This document shows, piece by piece, positions 27,901 through 35,441 of a stretch of DNA of 41,431 bases. Source of the stretch: Isosphaera sp. (GTDB lineage Bacteria > Planctomycetota > Planctomycetia > Gemmatales > Gemmataceae). The position numbers and the translations under genes are program-made. Each line of letters opens with the position of its first letter. Within the stretch, counting starts at the first letter, position 1. Under the pieces are notes generated by a model. That model searched no databases, was not told the DNA's origin, and was given only the letters and a program-made list of their open reading frames with translations. Location: the NCBI GenBank assembly GCA_013822345.1, contig PNKH01000073.1, forward strand, positions 1-41,431, in the 5' to 3' direction.

Positions 27901-28387
27901 CGAGGACATCGGTGGTGAACGTCCGCACCTCCTCCCCGTCGCGGAGGACCCAGCAGCGGGTGGGGAAGAGTTCGGCGAGCCGGCCGAGGGCGCCGCGGGT
28001 GCGGGCGAACGTGTACGCCTCCAGGCACTCGCCGAGAAGGCCGACGAACACCACCTCGGCGGCGACGAGTTCCTCGCGGAGGTAGATGGCGGCGAGGGCG
28101 GCGAGGGCGAGCGCCAGGTCGGCCCCGACGCGGCCCTCGAACAGGGCTTCGAGGGACCCGTACAGCACCCGCGCCCCGCCGACGACGGCGGCGAGGAGGG
28201 CGTACCGGAACCCGAACGGCTTCGGGTTCCAGGTGTAGGTACTAATGCCCCGCGTGGCGAGCCAGTCGGCGAGTTGGAGCCACAGGTCGGCGGCGAGGAG
28301 CAGCCCGACGACGGCGGTGAGGAGGTAGAGGCCGAGCGGGGACTCGGACCGGAACGGGTCGTCGGCGCGCGACACTTCGCGGTGCAT
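24986..28387 (-). CDS. Heavy-metal-type P-type ATPase fused to an HflK-like SPFH domain
   Basis: A 1133-residue fusion. Residues about 1-730 are a P1B-type ATPase: TGES (194-197), membrane CPC (312-314), phosphorylation motif DKTGT (356-360), the P1B-type EHP at 394-396, and GDGVNDAPA (610-618). The N-terminal metal-binding HMA domain usual for copper or zinc pumps is missing. A further helix at about 767-787 begins an HflK-like SPFH part, with VVKRFGRPV, PGLHVRYPWPVE, a long charged helical region with many Arg/Glu/Ala heptads, and a stomatin-like tail. HflK normally partners HflC to modulate FtsH protease. A metal pump tethered to a band-7 scaffold is the inferred outcome. In-frame foreign repeat sequence (residues about 545-598) lies between the HAD motifs. 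It is convergent with the methyltransferase gene. Confidence 0.93.
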   Translation of the reverse strand: MHREVSRADDPFRSESPLGLYLLTAVVGLLLAADLWLQLADWLATRGISTYTWNPKPFGFRYALLAAVVGGARVLYGSLEALFEGRVGADLALALAALAAIYLREELVAAEVVFVGLLGECLEAYTFARTRGALGRLAELFPTRCWVLRDGEEVRTFTTDVLAGDRVVVKPGGKVPVDGVVVDGRSAVDTAALTGESVPADKGPGDEVLAGCVVQDGALTVEARKVAADTVAGRVIALTAQALKDKAPLERYADRLARFFLPTVLALAVLTFAANVFFQLNAAPPPGGAKPTLRAAAGAAAYPAMAVLVVACPCALILATPAAVIAALGRLAGTGVLIKGGSALERLAGVTAVAFDKTGTLTEGKLEVGDVVPVGGATAEEVLATAAAAEGGSEHPLARAVLAAARDRGLSLPDAADFRAHPGGGVTATVGGAAVVVGTRRFLEEQGVAVGSDAVAALDRLDAAGQTSLLVAAGGTVLGAVGCRDRVRPEAAEVLADLRALGLAPVALLTGDRPAVARAVAGQLPVTEVHAGLLPAEKAAWVAASSPSPPEGERAVGELARRPGEGGNAPGHPWTPAPSPGSARTGLTALSPSGGEGEDGHPRLAVAFVGDGVNDAPALARAAVGIAVGSGTDVAAEAGDIVLMGEPLRPLPLLVRLSRETVRIIRQNIVVFGFGVNLVGVVVTGWLWPLLGSSDEWNRSAPLAGVVYHQLGSLLVLLNSMRLLAFERTGSTGSVARVRGAARRLDDWLGRLSVDEVLHGLAHRWKAVTGVVAAVALLGWLATCLAVVDAGEVGVVKRFGRPVADLPPGLHVRYPWPVETVTRVRPDEVRTVEVGFRTLTAEQARRVGGAGRTGPGNTWASGHGDGIHRVTDEAVLITGNENLVEVLATVRYHVSDPRAFLFGFRDPDAAVRSAAESALREVVAGRRFTEVLTTHRAEVEREALARLRKRVGSAAAGGGIALDGFVLHDVHPPAGVVESYHRVARAAAERDRLVNAAEADAVRTRRRADEEADRVLKRADADAHAQREAARADRDAFLAWHAARTTLTPAEEAELAAGGADGLAARREKMLAERRQLIEHRLTVQAAVDALRGRDKVLIDAPDVPARRHLFLVDPDLFKVPSVVAPRLGGKEP
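26593..26754. repeat. 162-bp palindromic element inserted in frame in the ATPase gene
   Basis: Perfect 34-bp outer arms at 26593-26626 and 26721-26754, with a nested 14-bp inverted repeat inside (a GCCGGGTGAGGGGG-type arm and its complement). The element is exactly 162 bp (54 codons), keeps the ATPase frame open, and encodes Ser/Pro/Gly/Glu-rich sequence between the strand LLPAEKAAWVAA and the conserved GDGVND loop. The module order resembles one half of the repeat at 35216-35398. Confidence 0.9.
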
Positions 28388-28500
28388 GGCGGGGGCAGGC
28401 TACCGGCGCCGGGGGCGGAGTCAAGCGGGCGGCCGGTTGACGCGACCCGCGGGCCGGGTTAGCGTTCGTGCAACGATTCCCGGCCCGACGGAGGGGTGCG

Positions 28501-29460
28501 GTGCCTGATCGCGCGGGCCTGTCGCGGCTTCAACTCTTGGTCGTCCTGCTCGTCGCCGGCCTGGCGGCCGGGCTGGTCGCGGCCGGGCTCGGCCAGATCC
28601 GCGAGGACGCCCGCGCCGCTTCTTGCCAGAACAACCTCCGGCAAGTGGGCCTCGGGACGCATAACTACCGGGACACGTACCTGCGTCTGCCCTCGCTGGT
28701 CGATCAGGGTCAGGACGCCCCGACGGGCAACGGCCTCCCGTCCGTCTTCTACGCCATCATCCCGTACATGGAGGCGGCGCCGACGATGTACCGACCGGGG
28801 CGGGCGCCGCCCGCCGCCTACCACGCCCACTCGGCGGTGCCGTTCCACTTCCGGCACAAGGACGGCTCCCCCGGCACGCAGGACGGGGGCGACGCCAACC
28901 AAGCCCGGTACCCGTTCACCGACCCGGCGGACGCCACGGCCACCTACCTTCGGGACGTGCCGGTGACACTCCCGGACGGCACCACCGGCCACTACGCCGC
29001 CGGGAGCTACGCCGCGAACGGGCTCATCCCCTGGGGCACCAAGTGGCCCTCGAACCGGTTCGAGAACACAATCCTGTTCGCGGAGCGGCCGAAGGTCTGC
29101 CGGACGGGGTCCGGCGAGGTCCACAACCTGTGGGGCGTCGGGTTCTACGGCCCGCAGCTGCCGGCGTTCGCCGCCCTCACCCCGACCGACCCGGCCGGGT
29201 TGTGGTCGACCGGGCAGGTCGTTCCGGTCGTGCCGTACAACGGTCTGGTGCGTTCCGGGTGGGACACGTCGCCGCAGCCGCCGGACTTCCCCAGTCCGGT
29301 CCAGCGGGTCGTCGCGGGCCGGCCGTGCGACCCGCGGCTGCCCGGGTCGCCGCACCGCGCCGGCATGCAGGTGGCCTTGGCCGACGCGAGCGCCCGGGTG
29401 TTCGGGTACGACACCGACCCGTGGGTGTTCTGGGCGGCGTGCGGCGCCGGAGGGCGGTGA
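28501..29460 (+). CDS. DUF1559-like protein with atypical pilin-type N-terminus
   Basis: A 319-residue protein; GTG 28501 has GGAGG about seven bases upstream. The N-terminus GLSRLQLLVVLLVAGL resembles a prepilin cleavage region and hydrophobic helix, but the conserved Glu at position +5 is Gln. CQNNLRQVGLGTHNYRDTY and the later SPHRAGMQVALADASARVFG match the DUF1559 family. The middle contains aromatic and Gly-rich stretches. The role is unknown; other members of this family are exported. Loss of Glu+5 would impair pseudopilin assembly, so it may be a membrane-anchored variant. It is divergent from the ATPase gene across about 110 bp and convergent with the lipoprotein gene at 29482. Confidence 0.85.
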   Translation: MPDRAGLSRLQLLVVLLVAGLAAGLVAAGLGQIREDARAASCQNNLRQVGLGTHNYRDTYLRLPSLVDQGQDAPTGNGLPSVFYAIIPYMEAAPTMYRPGRAPPAAYHAHSAVPFHFRHKDGSPGTQDGGDANQARYPFTDPADATATYLRDVPVTLPDGTTGHYAAGSYAANGLIPWGTKWPSNRFENTILFAERPKVCRTGSGEVHNLWGVGFYGPQLPAFAALTPTDPAGLWSTGQVVPVVPYNGLVRSGWDTSPQPPDFPSPVQRVVAGRPCDPRLPGSPHRAGMQVALADASARVFGYDTDPWVFWAACGAGGR

Positions 29461-29481
29461 GCCGCGGGCCGCGGGACCCGG

Positions 29482-29907
29482 TCACTTCGTCTTCACCTCG
29501 AAGTCGGCGGCTTCGGTGCCGCCGGCCGGGACCTCGAAGATCAGGTCGCTGTTCCGGTTGTACTTCGGCGGGATGACCACCCCGGACTTCGGGCCGGCCG
29601 GCCGGGTGTCGTGCCGGTCGTCGGCCTTCGCCCGGACGGTCAGCTCCACCCGGTGCCGGCCGACGACCGCCCCCGGCCCGTCGCCCTCGACCAACCGCAG
29701 GGTGAACCGGCCGTCGGCGTCGGTGACCCCGTACGACCCGCCGCCGGGGTGCTGGTCCCCGCCGGAGCCGACCGGCTGGAAGCCGACGTGGACCCCGGCG
29801 GCCGGCCCCCCGTCCACCGTCACCCGGCCGGACACCGGGGCCACCGCCGCCCGGCCGCACCCGGCGGCGGGGGCGGCGGCCAGGAGCACGACGACGTACG
29901 CGCGCAT
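29482..29907 (-). CDS. Lipoprotein with carboxypeptidase regulatory-like (transthyretin-type) domain
   Basis: A 141-residue lipoprotein. The N-terminus MRAYVVVLLAAAPAAGC ends in a lipobox with Cys17 as the lipidation site. The mature part shows VSGRVTVDGGPAAGVHVGFQPVG and ADGRFTLRLVEGDG, typical of a beta-sandwich of the carboxypeptidase regulatory or transthyretin-like type common as small planctomycete lipoproteins. It has no catalytic residues. It lies 17 bp downstream of the DUF1559 gene at 29925-30896 on the same strand, a pairing that recurs in planctomycetes and suggests a shared role at the cell surface. Confidence 0.9.
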   Translation of the reverse strand: MRAYVVVLLAAAPAAGCGRAAVAPVSGRVTVDGGPAAGVHVGFQPVGSGGDQHPGGGSYGVTDADGRFTLRLVEGDGPGAVVGRHRVELTVRAKADDRHDTRPAGPKSGVVIPPKYNRNSDLIFEVPAGGTEAADFEVKTK

Positions 29908-29924
29908 GGCGGGTGCCCCCCGGG

Positions 29925-30896
29925 TCAGTTGTCCTGGGCGACTTCCCCGCCGGCGACCGTCGACAGGTGGGTGAACACCCGCATGTCGATGGCGGTCCGG
30001 ACCGACCGGACCGACCCGTCCGCGAACACGAAGTTGATCACCCCCTCGTGGAAGCTCCCCCACCCGTACTTGCACTGGGCCTGGTCGGACGCGATGGTCA
30101 GGCACCGGTCGTAGTCGTTCAGCAGGGACGCGCTCTGGGTGTACGCCCCGGACACGGTGTACAGGTTGAACGAGTTCGCCCAGAACGTCCCGCGGGTCGG
30201 CCGGGTGCGGGTCGACCTCTCCCCGACGGCCAGGGTGTTGCTCGTCCCGTCGGTCACCCGGGCCACCCGCTCCGGAGAGGTCGGACCGCCCGCCCAGTCG
30301 GTGTGGAACAGCCCGCGGAGGCCGGCCCCGGCCTGGTGGTTCACCGCCACCTCGGTCGGGTACCCGGCCCACTGGTCGAACCCGGTCGCGCTGATCCCGC
30401 CCATCCCGCGGTAGGTGGAGGTCATGAACGCCACCCCCCCGCCCCCGCTCCCCGGGGCGCTCTCCGGGACCAGCAGCTTGTTGGCGTTCACGTCCGACGG
30501 GCAGGAGTAGACCGGGACCGGCGTCTCCCGGGCGGCCCGGTTGTTCGCGTGGAAGGCGTGGACCGTGTCGTCGTACCGGGCGAACAGGTTCGCCTGCTCG
30601 ACGTGCGGCAGGAGCTGGACCGCCCAGCTCGCGAAGTAGAACGTCTGGCCGTCGTTCGGCGGGGTCGGGGTCGTCACCCGCCGGCCGGACGGGAAGGTCC
30701 CGGTGATGTCGTGGTGGTTGTGGAGGGCGATCCCGATCTGCTTCAGGTTGTTCAGGCACTTCGCCCGGGCGGCGCCCTCCCGGGTCTTCTGGACGGCCGG
30801 GAGCAGCAGCCCGACCAATACCGCGATGATGGCGATGACCACCAACAGCTCGATCAGCGTGAACCCGGGCGCCGGGAGCCGACGACTCCTGCTCAT
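29925..30896 (-). CDS. DUF1559 domain protein, prepilin-type
   Basis: A 323-residue protein with a canonical prepilin leader: [11 protein letters not shown] then [16 protein letters not shown], cleavage before Phe12 and Glu at +5. The mature domain opens [20 protein letters not shown] and ends with [17 protein letters not shown], the DUF1559 C-terminal motif. The family is exported and surface-located by inference, function unknown. The start at ATG 30896 has GAGG seven bases upstream. It is followed 17 bp later by a small lipoprotein gene. Unlike the copy at 6879, its leader is short and carries no repeat. Confidence 0.95.
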   Translation of the reverse strand: MSRSRRLPAPGFTLIELLVVIAIIAVLVGLLLPAVQKTREGAARAKCLNNLKQIGIALHNHHDITGTFPSGRRVTTPTPPNDGQTFYFASWAVQLLPHVEQANLFARYDDTVHAFHANNRAARETPVPVYSCPSDVNANKLLVPESAPGSGGGGVAFMTSTYRGMGGISATGFDQWAGYPTEVAVNHQAGAGLRGLFHTDWAGGPTSPERVARVTDGTSNTLAVGERSTRTRPTRGTFWANSFNLYTVSGAYTQSASLLNDYDRCLTIASDQAQCKYGWGSFHEGVINFVFADGSVRSVRTAIDMRVFTHLSTVAGGEVAQDN

Positions 30897-31023
30897 GGCA
30901 CACCTCGGTGACATTAGAGATGATGGCGGCGAGCCGCCGCCGGCCCGAATGTAACACCGCCCGAGGCGTGGTTCAAGCCTCAACCCGGGTATCGTCGATC
31001 CCCCCTCCCGACTCCGCCCCGGG

Positions 31024-32469
31024 TCACGGCACCGGCGGGGTCTTCGGGTGGAGCTTCAGCCGGGCGTCGTACTCGGTCGACAGCACGTCCCTCACCAGCC
31101 CCCGCTTGATGAGTTCCTTCTCCGGCACCTCGCCCAGGTCCTTCGTGTCCACCACCCACTTGTCCAGCGCGTCCGACATCTCTTTCTTCACCCGCTGAGT
31201 CTCAACGGACTCGGCCGACGCCAGGTTGTTGACCTCATACGGGTCCTTCTCCAGGTCGTACAACTCCTCCTTCGGCTTGGTCCGGCTCATGAACAGCATC
31301 TGCGTCGGGTTCAGCTTCCCGTCGAACGCGAGCCGCCGCCAGTCCTTCATGATGGGCATCTCGTCCATGTAGTTGATGTACTGCAGGTACGGCAACTCCG
31401 GGTGGTAGTTCCTCACGTACCGATACCGCTCGCCCCTCACACTCCGGACGCGGTCGTACGTCTCGTCCATCCGGTCGCGGGCGGCGAACACGTACTTCGG
31501 GGCCGGCCCCGCCTTGTCCCCGAGGAACACCCGCCCCTGCATGTGCGGCGGCACCTCGCCGCCGGCGAGCGCGACCGCCGTCGGGCCGAGGTCGAGGAAG
31601 CAGACCAGGTCCTCGCGCACCGTCCCCGGCTTGACCTTCCCCGGCCACCGCACCAGGAATGGCACCCGCAGCCCGCTGTCGTACGGCCACCGCTTCCCGC
31701 GGCTCAGCCCCCACCCGTGGTCTCCGTAGAAGATCACCACCGTGTTCTCGCTCAACTTCCGGTCGTCGAGCAACTTCAACACATCCCCAACGATGTAGTC
31801 CATCGCGGTGACGTTGTCGTGGACCTTGCCGACGCACTCGCGCACCGCCGGGGTGTCGGGGTAGTACGGCGGGAGCAGAACCTTCGACCGGTCGCGGACC
31901 TCCTCCGGCTTGAGGCGGGCGATGTTCTTCTTGTACGCCGCGTCGGCCGCCCGTGCCTGGCTCTCGTGCGTCACGGTGATGTTGTAGACGGCGAAGAACG
32001 GCGGCTTCAGCGCCTCCGGCTTCTTCGTCCAGTCGTCGGTCACGTCCGCCCACCCCTTCGGCGGGTCGAAGTTGAAGTCCGTCTTGCCGATCCCGCCGCC
32101 CCCGGCCGTCGGCCAGTAGACCGTGTACCCGGCCTTCTTCAGGTAGTCGGTGAACAGCGGCGGGGCCTGCACCAGCTTCGACCGCATGTGGTGGCTGCCC
32201 ATCGTGGTCGGGTACATGCCGGTGATGATGCCGCTGCGGCTCGGGGCGCAGACCGGGGCGTGGGTGAACGCCCGGGTGAACCGGGCGCCCTGTGCCGCGA
32301 ACTTGTCGAGGTTCGGGGTGATCGCGTCCGGGTGGCCGTAGCACCCGAGGGTCGGGGACGTGTCCTCGCAGGTGAGGAACACGATGTTCGGCTTGTCGGC
32401 CGCCGCGGAGCGGGTGGCGTAAGCCCCCTGAGCGGCCAGCACGGCGAGGAGGGAGAGCAGGCGGCACAT
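31024..32469 (-). CDS. Sulfatase (exported, formylglycine-dependent)
   Basis: A 481-residue sulfatase with a signal peptide (about 1-24). The formylglycine motif is CAPSR at 74-78, with Cys74 the residue to be oxidised. Metal-site residues are seen in [15 protein letters not shown] near the N-terminus and [10 protein letters not shown] in the middle. The C-terminal part has [18 protein letters not shown], usual in this family. Planctomycetes use such enzymes to strip sulfate from algal and other polysaccharides; which glycan is cut here is not known. A GGAAG ribosome site precedes ATG 32469; an upstream in-frame ATG at 32535 would add 22 residues. Confidence 0.96.
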   Translation of the reverse strand: MCRLLSLLAVLAAQGAYATRSAAADKPNIVFLTCEDTSPTLGCYGHPDAITPNLDKFAAQGARFTRAFTHAPVCAPSRSGIITGMYPTTMGSHHMRSKLVQAPPLFTDYLKKAGYTVYWPTAGGGGIGKTDFNFDPPKGWADVTDDWTKKPEALKPPFFAVYNITVTHESQARAADAAYKKNIARLKPEEVRDRSKVLLPPYYPDTPAVRECVGKVHDNVTAMDYIVGDVLKLLDDRKLSENTVVIFYGDHGWGLSRGKRWPYDSGLRVPFLVRWPGKVKPGTVREDLVCFLDLGPTAVALAGGEVPPHMQGRVFLGDKAGPAPKYVFAARDRMDETYDRVRSVRGERYRYVRNYHPELPYLQYINYMDEMPIMKDWRRLAFDGKLNPTQMLFMSRTKPKEELYDLEKDPYEVNNLASAESVETQRVKKEMSDALDKWVVDTKDLGEVPEKELIKRGLVRDVLSTEYDARLKLHPKTPPVP

Positions 32470-32538
32470 GGGGCAGCTTCCGCGCGGGGTGAGGGACGAC
32501 GCGGACATGGTACCGGGGGAGCAACCCGGGGGCAAAAG

Positions 32539-33117
32539 CTACGCCACCCGGTCCTCGGCCCGCCACGCGGAAACGGTCAGGCCGGCGAACACCAGGCACG
32601 CCAGCCACTGCACCGTGCTCGCCCACAGGTACGCCCGGTGGGCCGGGTAGAACAGCGGGCGGACCACCACCCGCGTCCGCCCCGGGTCCATGAACGCGTC
32701 CATCAGCTGGTGCAGGTAGAACAGCAGCCCCTGGCACAGCAGCGCGACCGCCCAGCACCACCACCGCGCGGCCGTCCGCCGACGGCCGGGGTCGGCGGTG
32801 TAGTTCAGGTCCCACGCCGCGACCGCCAGCCACACGACCCCGAGCACGTTCAGCGCGTCCGTCACCCGGGTCGTGATGATCCCCTGTGCCGCCGCCGACC
32901 CGAGCACCTCCGTCCCGACGGGCACGACGAACGACGTGTAGAACAGGAACCCGCCCTGCCAGACGAGCAGCGCCTGGAGCAGGATCAGCCGCCGGAGGAA
33001 GAGAAGGGGTGAGGGGGTGCAGGGGTGAGGGGGTGACGGAGTCAACTCCGGACCGCGGGCCGCACCGGGCCGGCCCGCCTCGCCGCCCCCGCGCGGCGTC
33101 GCCTGGTCTTCTGTCAC
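32539..33117 (-). CDS. Hypothetical membrane protein
   Basis: A 192-residue protein with about four hydrophobic segments starting near residue 44 (LILLQALLVWQGGFLFY, VTDALNVLGVVWLAVAAW, WWCWAVALLCQGLLFYL, VQWLACLVFAGLTVSAW). I do not recognise the family. The first 40 residues are Pro/Gly-rich (ELTPSPPHPCTPSPLL) and are encoded by an inverted repeat, so the start is uncertain: GTG 33117 lies inside the repeat. No other convincing ATG precedes the first membrane helix. It follows the PepSY gene, whose stop is only 20 bp upstream, in the same orientation. Confidence 0.7.
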   Translation of the reverse strand: MTEDQATPRGGGEAGRPGAARGPELTPSPPHPCTPSPLLFLRRLILLQALLVWQGGFLFYTSFVVPVGTEVLGSAAAQGIITTRVTDALNVLGVVWLAVAAWDLNYTADPGRRRTAARWWCWAVALLCQGLLFYLHQLMDAFMDPGRTRVVVRPLFYPAHRAYLWASTVQWLACLVFAGLTVSAWRAEDRVA

Positions 33118-33147
33118 CCCTTCACCCCCTCACCCTTTCACCCCTTC
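33003..33147. repeat. G-rich inverted repeat overlapping a gene end and the next gene start
   Basis: Arms of 35 bp at 33003-33037 and 33113-33147 pair with about five mismatches and are made of GGGGTGA-type units. The right arm covers the last codons of the PepSY gene and the GTG start of the membrane protein; the left arm encodes its Pro-rich N-terminal residues. The arms are degenerate, suggesting an old insertion. Confidence 0.75.
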
Positions 33148-33659
33148 ATCCGCGCCCGCCGCCACTTCACCACCAGCGGCAGCACGAACAGGTACACGCC
33201 GGTGACCCACAGGCCGAGCACGACCGCGGCCACCGGCAGGAACACCCACAGCTTCGCCGCGTCGCCGAACCAACTGCCGTCGTGCAGGCTCTCGATCAGG
33301 TCCGACCGCCGGTACTCGACCTGCAGCACCTTCCCGGTCGCGAAGTCGACCTGCACCTCGTACCGGTTCCGGCACTGCACCTTCACGATCCCGTCCTTCG
33401 GCCGGACGTCGAGGCGGTCGACGTCGGCCCACGACTCCACCTCCGCCTCGGGCACCGCCTTCACGGCGGCGAGGAGGTCGGGCATCGCCAGCGTCGGCAC
33501 CTTGGTCGTGCCCTTGGCGGTGGGCGGCTGCACCCAGGTGAGCTGCTTCTTGAGCTGGAGCAGGAGGCCGGACAGGAGGACGAGGAGGAACGGGGCGGCG
33601 ACGAGGGCGGCGCCCCACCGGTGCGACTTCCGGACGAACACGCGCGGGTTGAACGGCAT
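33138..33659 (-). CDS. PepSY-associated membrane protein
   Basis: A 173-residue protein with an N-terminal helix (HRWGAALVAAPFLLVLLSGLLLQL) and a C-terminal helix (FLPVAAVVLGLWVTGVYLFV), separated by a soluble PepSY-like domain. SHRWGAA and the closing LHDGSWFGD region match the PepSY transmembrane family. Such proteins often sit near metal or iron uptake or redox systems; this one's partner is not evident. The C-terminal WRRARMKG lies in the start of a G-rich repeat. Confidence 0.9.
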   Translation of the reverse strand: MPFNPRVFVRKSHRWGAALVAAPFLLVLLSGLLLQLKKQLTWVQPPTAKGTTKVPTLAMPDLLAAVKAVPEAEVESWADVDRLDVRPKDGIVKVQCRNRYEVQVDFATGKVLQVEYRRSDLIESLHDGSWFGDAAKLWVFLPVAAVVLGLWVTGVYLFVLPLVVKWRRARMKG

Positions 33660-33680
33660 GGCGGGACGTCTCGGGCGGGG

Positions 33681-34331
33681 TCAGCTCTTGCCCAACAGCA
33701 TATCGACCACCCAGCACCCGCGGGCGTGCGGCCCGGGTCCGCGGCAGTGGTCGAGGACGGCGGCGTCCTCACACCCGGCGTCCTGCAGCGCGTCGGCGAG
33801 GATCGGCAGCCGGTCGAACGCCCGCTCTCCGTAGATCCCTGTGGCCAGCGCGACGACCGTGGACGTGAGCCACGCCGGATCGGCGGTGACCGAGCGGAAC
33901 GGATTGCCGACGAGGTCACGGAGGCGGGCCACGACCCAGGCCGACTCGAGGCCCAACTCGCAGGCCCGCTGCGCGGTGCGTCCGAGCCACGATCGCGCCA
34001 CGTCACTGGCGAGTCGGGCGGGGAGCGCGCCGTCCGCGTGCTGCCAGGTCGGGATGCCGGAGGCGTAGCTCCACGTGCCCTGCGGGACACGACCCTCGGC
34101 CGCGAGCGCGCCCTCACGGGCCGACCGAAGTTCCTCCCTGCCGGCCAGGCCGTCTGCGAACCGCTCCGCGACCTCGACGGCCCGCCTGCTCTCGGGCTCG
34201 GTCAGGCGGGGCCAGACTTCGCGGCCGCACAGGCACGCCAACAGCCGCAGTTTCCGACTGCCTGCCCCTTCGCCCAAAAAGTCGAGGAGTGCGACGGGGT
34301 TGGTACACCCCAGCCAGTCGGCTTCGGTCAC
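33681..34331 (-). CDS. Gemmata-expanded hypothetical protein (CRGPGPH...GCWVVD family)
   Basis: A 216-residue protein that starts at GTG 34331, which overlaps the stop of the upstream DUF72 gene as GTGA. It follows a pattern I recognise from a large paralogous family in Gemmata: an N-terminal TEADWLGCTNPVALLDFLGE segment, LRLLACLCGREVWPRL, RRAVEVAERFADG, and a C-terminal ERAFDRLPILADALQDAGC followed by a CRGPGPHARGCWVVD motif. The Cys, His and Trp residues of the last motif are conserved in that family. Its function is unknown. It ends 21 bp before the PepSY gene starts. Confidence 0.88.
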   Translation of the reverse strand: MTEADWLGCTNPVALLDFLGEGAGSRKLRLLACLCGREVWPRLTEPESRRAVEVAERFADGLAGREELRSAREGALAAEGRVPQGTWSYASGIPTWQHADGALPARLASDVARSWLGRTAQRACELGLESAWVVARLRDLVGNPFRSVTADPAWLTSTVVALATGIYGERAFDRLPILADALQDAGCEDAAVLDHCRGPGPHARGCWVVDMLLGKS

Positions 34332-35167
34332 GGGTCGTCCCCGAACAGGGTCGGCTGCCGCGGCTCGGCCGGCGGGTCCAGCACGGTCACGGCCGGGGCC
34401 GCCTCCCGCAGCGCCGCGGCGAGCCGGCGGGCGTTCTCCACCGCCTGCGTCCCGACGCAGTTGTTGAAGAAGAACAGGCACTCGTCCGCGCGCCCGGCGG
34501 CGGCCAACTCCGCTAGCCCGTCGGCCCACTCCCGCAGCGCCGCCTCCGGGTAGTCGTAACTGTACCGCAGCTTCCCGCCCGAGTACCAGTTGCCGGCGTC
34601 CTGCGAGTGGAGGCGGGCGTACACCCGCCGGTTCGCCACCCGCAGCCCGCGCGGGAATAGCGACGGCACGTCCGGCACCCCGACGCTCACCACGTCCAGC
34701 CCGACGTGCTCCAGCCAGTCAGACAGGTTCGGGGCGTTCCACGACCGGTGCCGGAACTCCACCGCCACCCGGTGCGGCCGCAGCTGCCCGCCGACCGCCG
34801 TCAGCCAGGTGCGGTTCTCGGCCGTGTTCCGGAACGCCTCCGGCACCTGCACGAGCAGCCCGAGCAGCTTCCCGGCGGCGGACAGGTGGTCGGCGGTGAG
34901 CTTGAACGCCGGCAGCTCGTCCGGGCTGCGGTCGTGGCTCGCGGACCGCGGCACCTTCAGCGTGAACCCGAACCCCGGTGGGGTGCGGCGGGCCATCTTC
35001 GCCACCTGCTCCGGCGTCGGCGGGCGGTAGAACGACGAGTTCACTTCGACCGCCGGGAAGTGGCGGGCGTAGAACGGGAGCATGTCGTGTTGGGTCGTGC
35101 CGGGCGGGTAGAACCCGCCGACCCAGGCCGGGTAGGCGTACCCGGCCGTCCCGAGGCGGACGTTCAT
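34328..35167 (-). CDS. DUF72 domain protein (YecE-like, TIM barrel)
   Basis: A 279-residue protein of the DUF72 family (YecE-like). Recognisable points are the opening VRLGTAGYAYPAW, YARHFPAVEVNSSFYRPPTP, the VEFRHRSW strand, and FFFNNCVGTQAVENARRL near the end. The family adopts a TIM-barrel fold; its biochemical role is unresolved. It is the first gene of the DUF72 / Gemmata-family / PepSY / membrane-protein run. Upstream is a 183-bp inverted repeat between it and the divergent YdeI gene. Confidence 0.93.
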   Translation of the reverse strand: MNVRLGTAGYAYPAWVGGFYPPGTTQHDMLPFYARHFPAVEVNSSFYRPPTPEQVAKMARRTPPGFGFTLKVPRSASHDRSPDELPAFKLTADHLSAAGKLLGLLVQVPEAFRNTAENRTWLTAVGGQLRPHRVAVEFRHRSWNAPNLSDWLEHVGLDVVSVGVPDVPSLFPRGLRVANRRVYARLHSQDAGNWYSGGKLRYSYDYPEAALREWADGLAELAAAGRADECLFFFNNCVGTQAVENARRLAAALREAAPAVTVLDPPAEPRQPTLFGDDP

Positions 35168-35215
35168 GGCGGGGGGTCGCGGGGGTGGGGCGGGTGGTAT
35201 TCTACCCGCCGACGT

Positions 35216-35398
35216 CGCCCCCTCACCCGCCGGCGAAGCGCCGGCGACCTCTCCCCCGAGTACGGGGGAGAGGTGGGGGCCGCCGGTCTTCCCGGCAGCA
35301 ACCCCGTTCGGGTGCCTGTGACGGGGCCGCACCACCCCCACCTCTCCCCCGTACTCGGGGGAGAAGTCGCCGGCGCTTCGCCGGCGGGTGAGGGGGCG
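35216..35398. repeat. 183-bp inverted repeat in a divergent promoter region
   Basis: Arms of 63 bp at 35216-35278 and 35336-35398 pair with a single mismatch, around a 57-bp spacer. Each arm contains smaller palindromes (CCGGCG...CGCCGG and CTCCCCCGAGTACGGGGGAG). It occupies most of the 274-bp gap between the divergent DUF72 and YdeI-like genes, so it is unlikely to be a terminator. The length, symmetry and absence of an ORF fit a MITE. Confidence 0.92.
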
Positions 35399-35441
35399 CC
35401 TGCCGAGACCCACCCCCACGTCCCGTGTTCCGGAGACCCCC

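Noticed and set aside
24986-28387. Two separate genes for the ATPase and HflK parts
   Set aside because: The frame is open without a stop through the junction. There is no ribosome site or start codon at a suitable place near residue 760.
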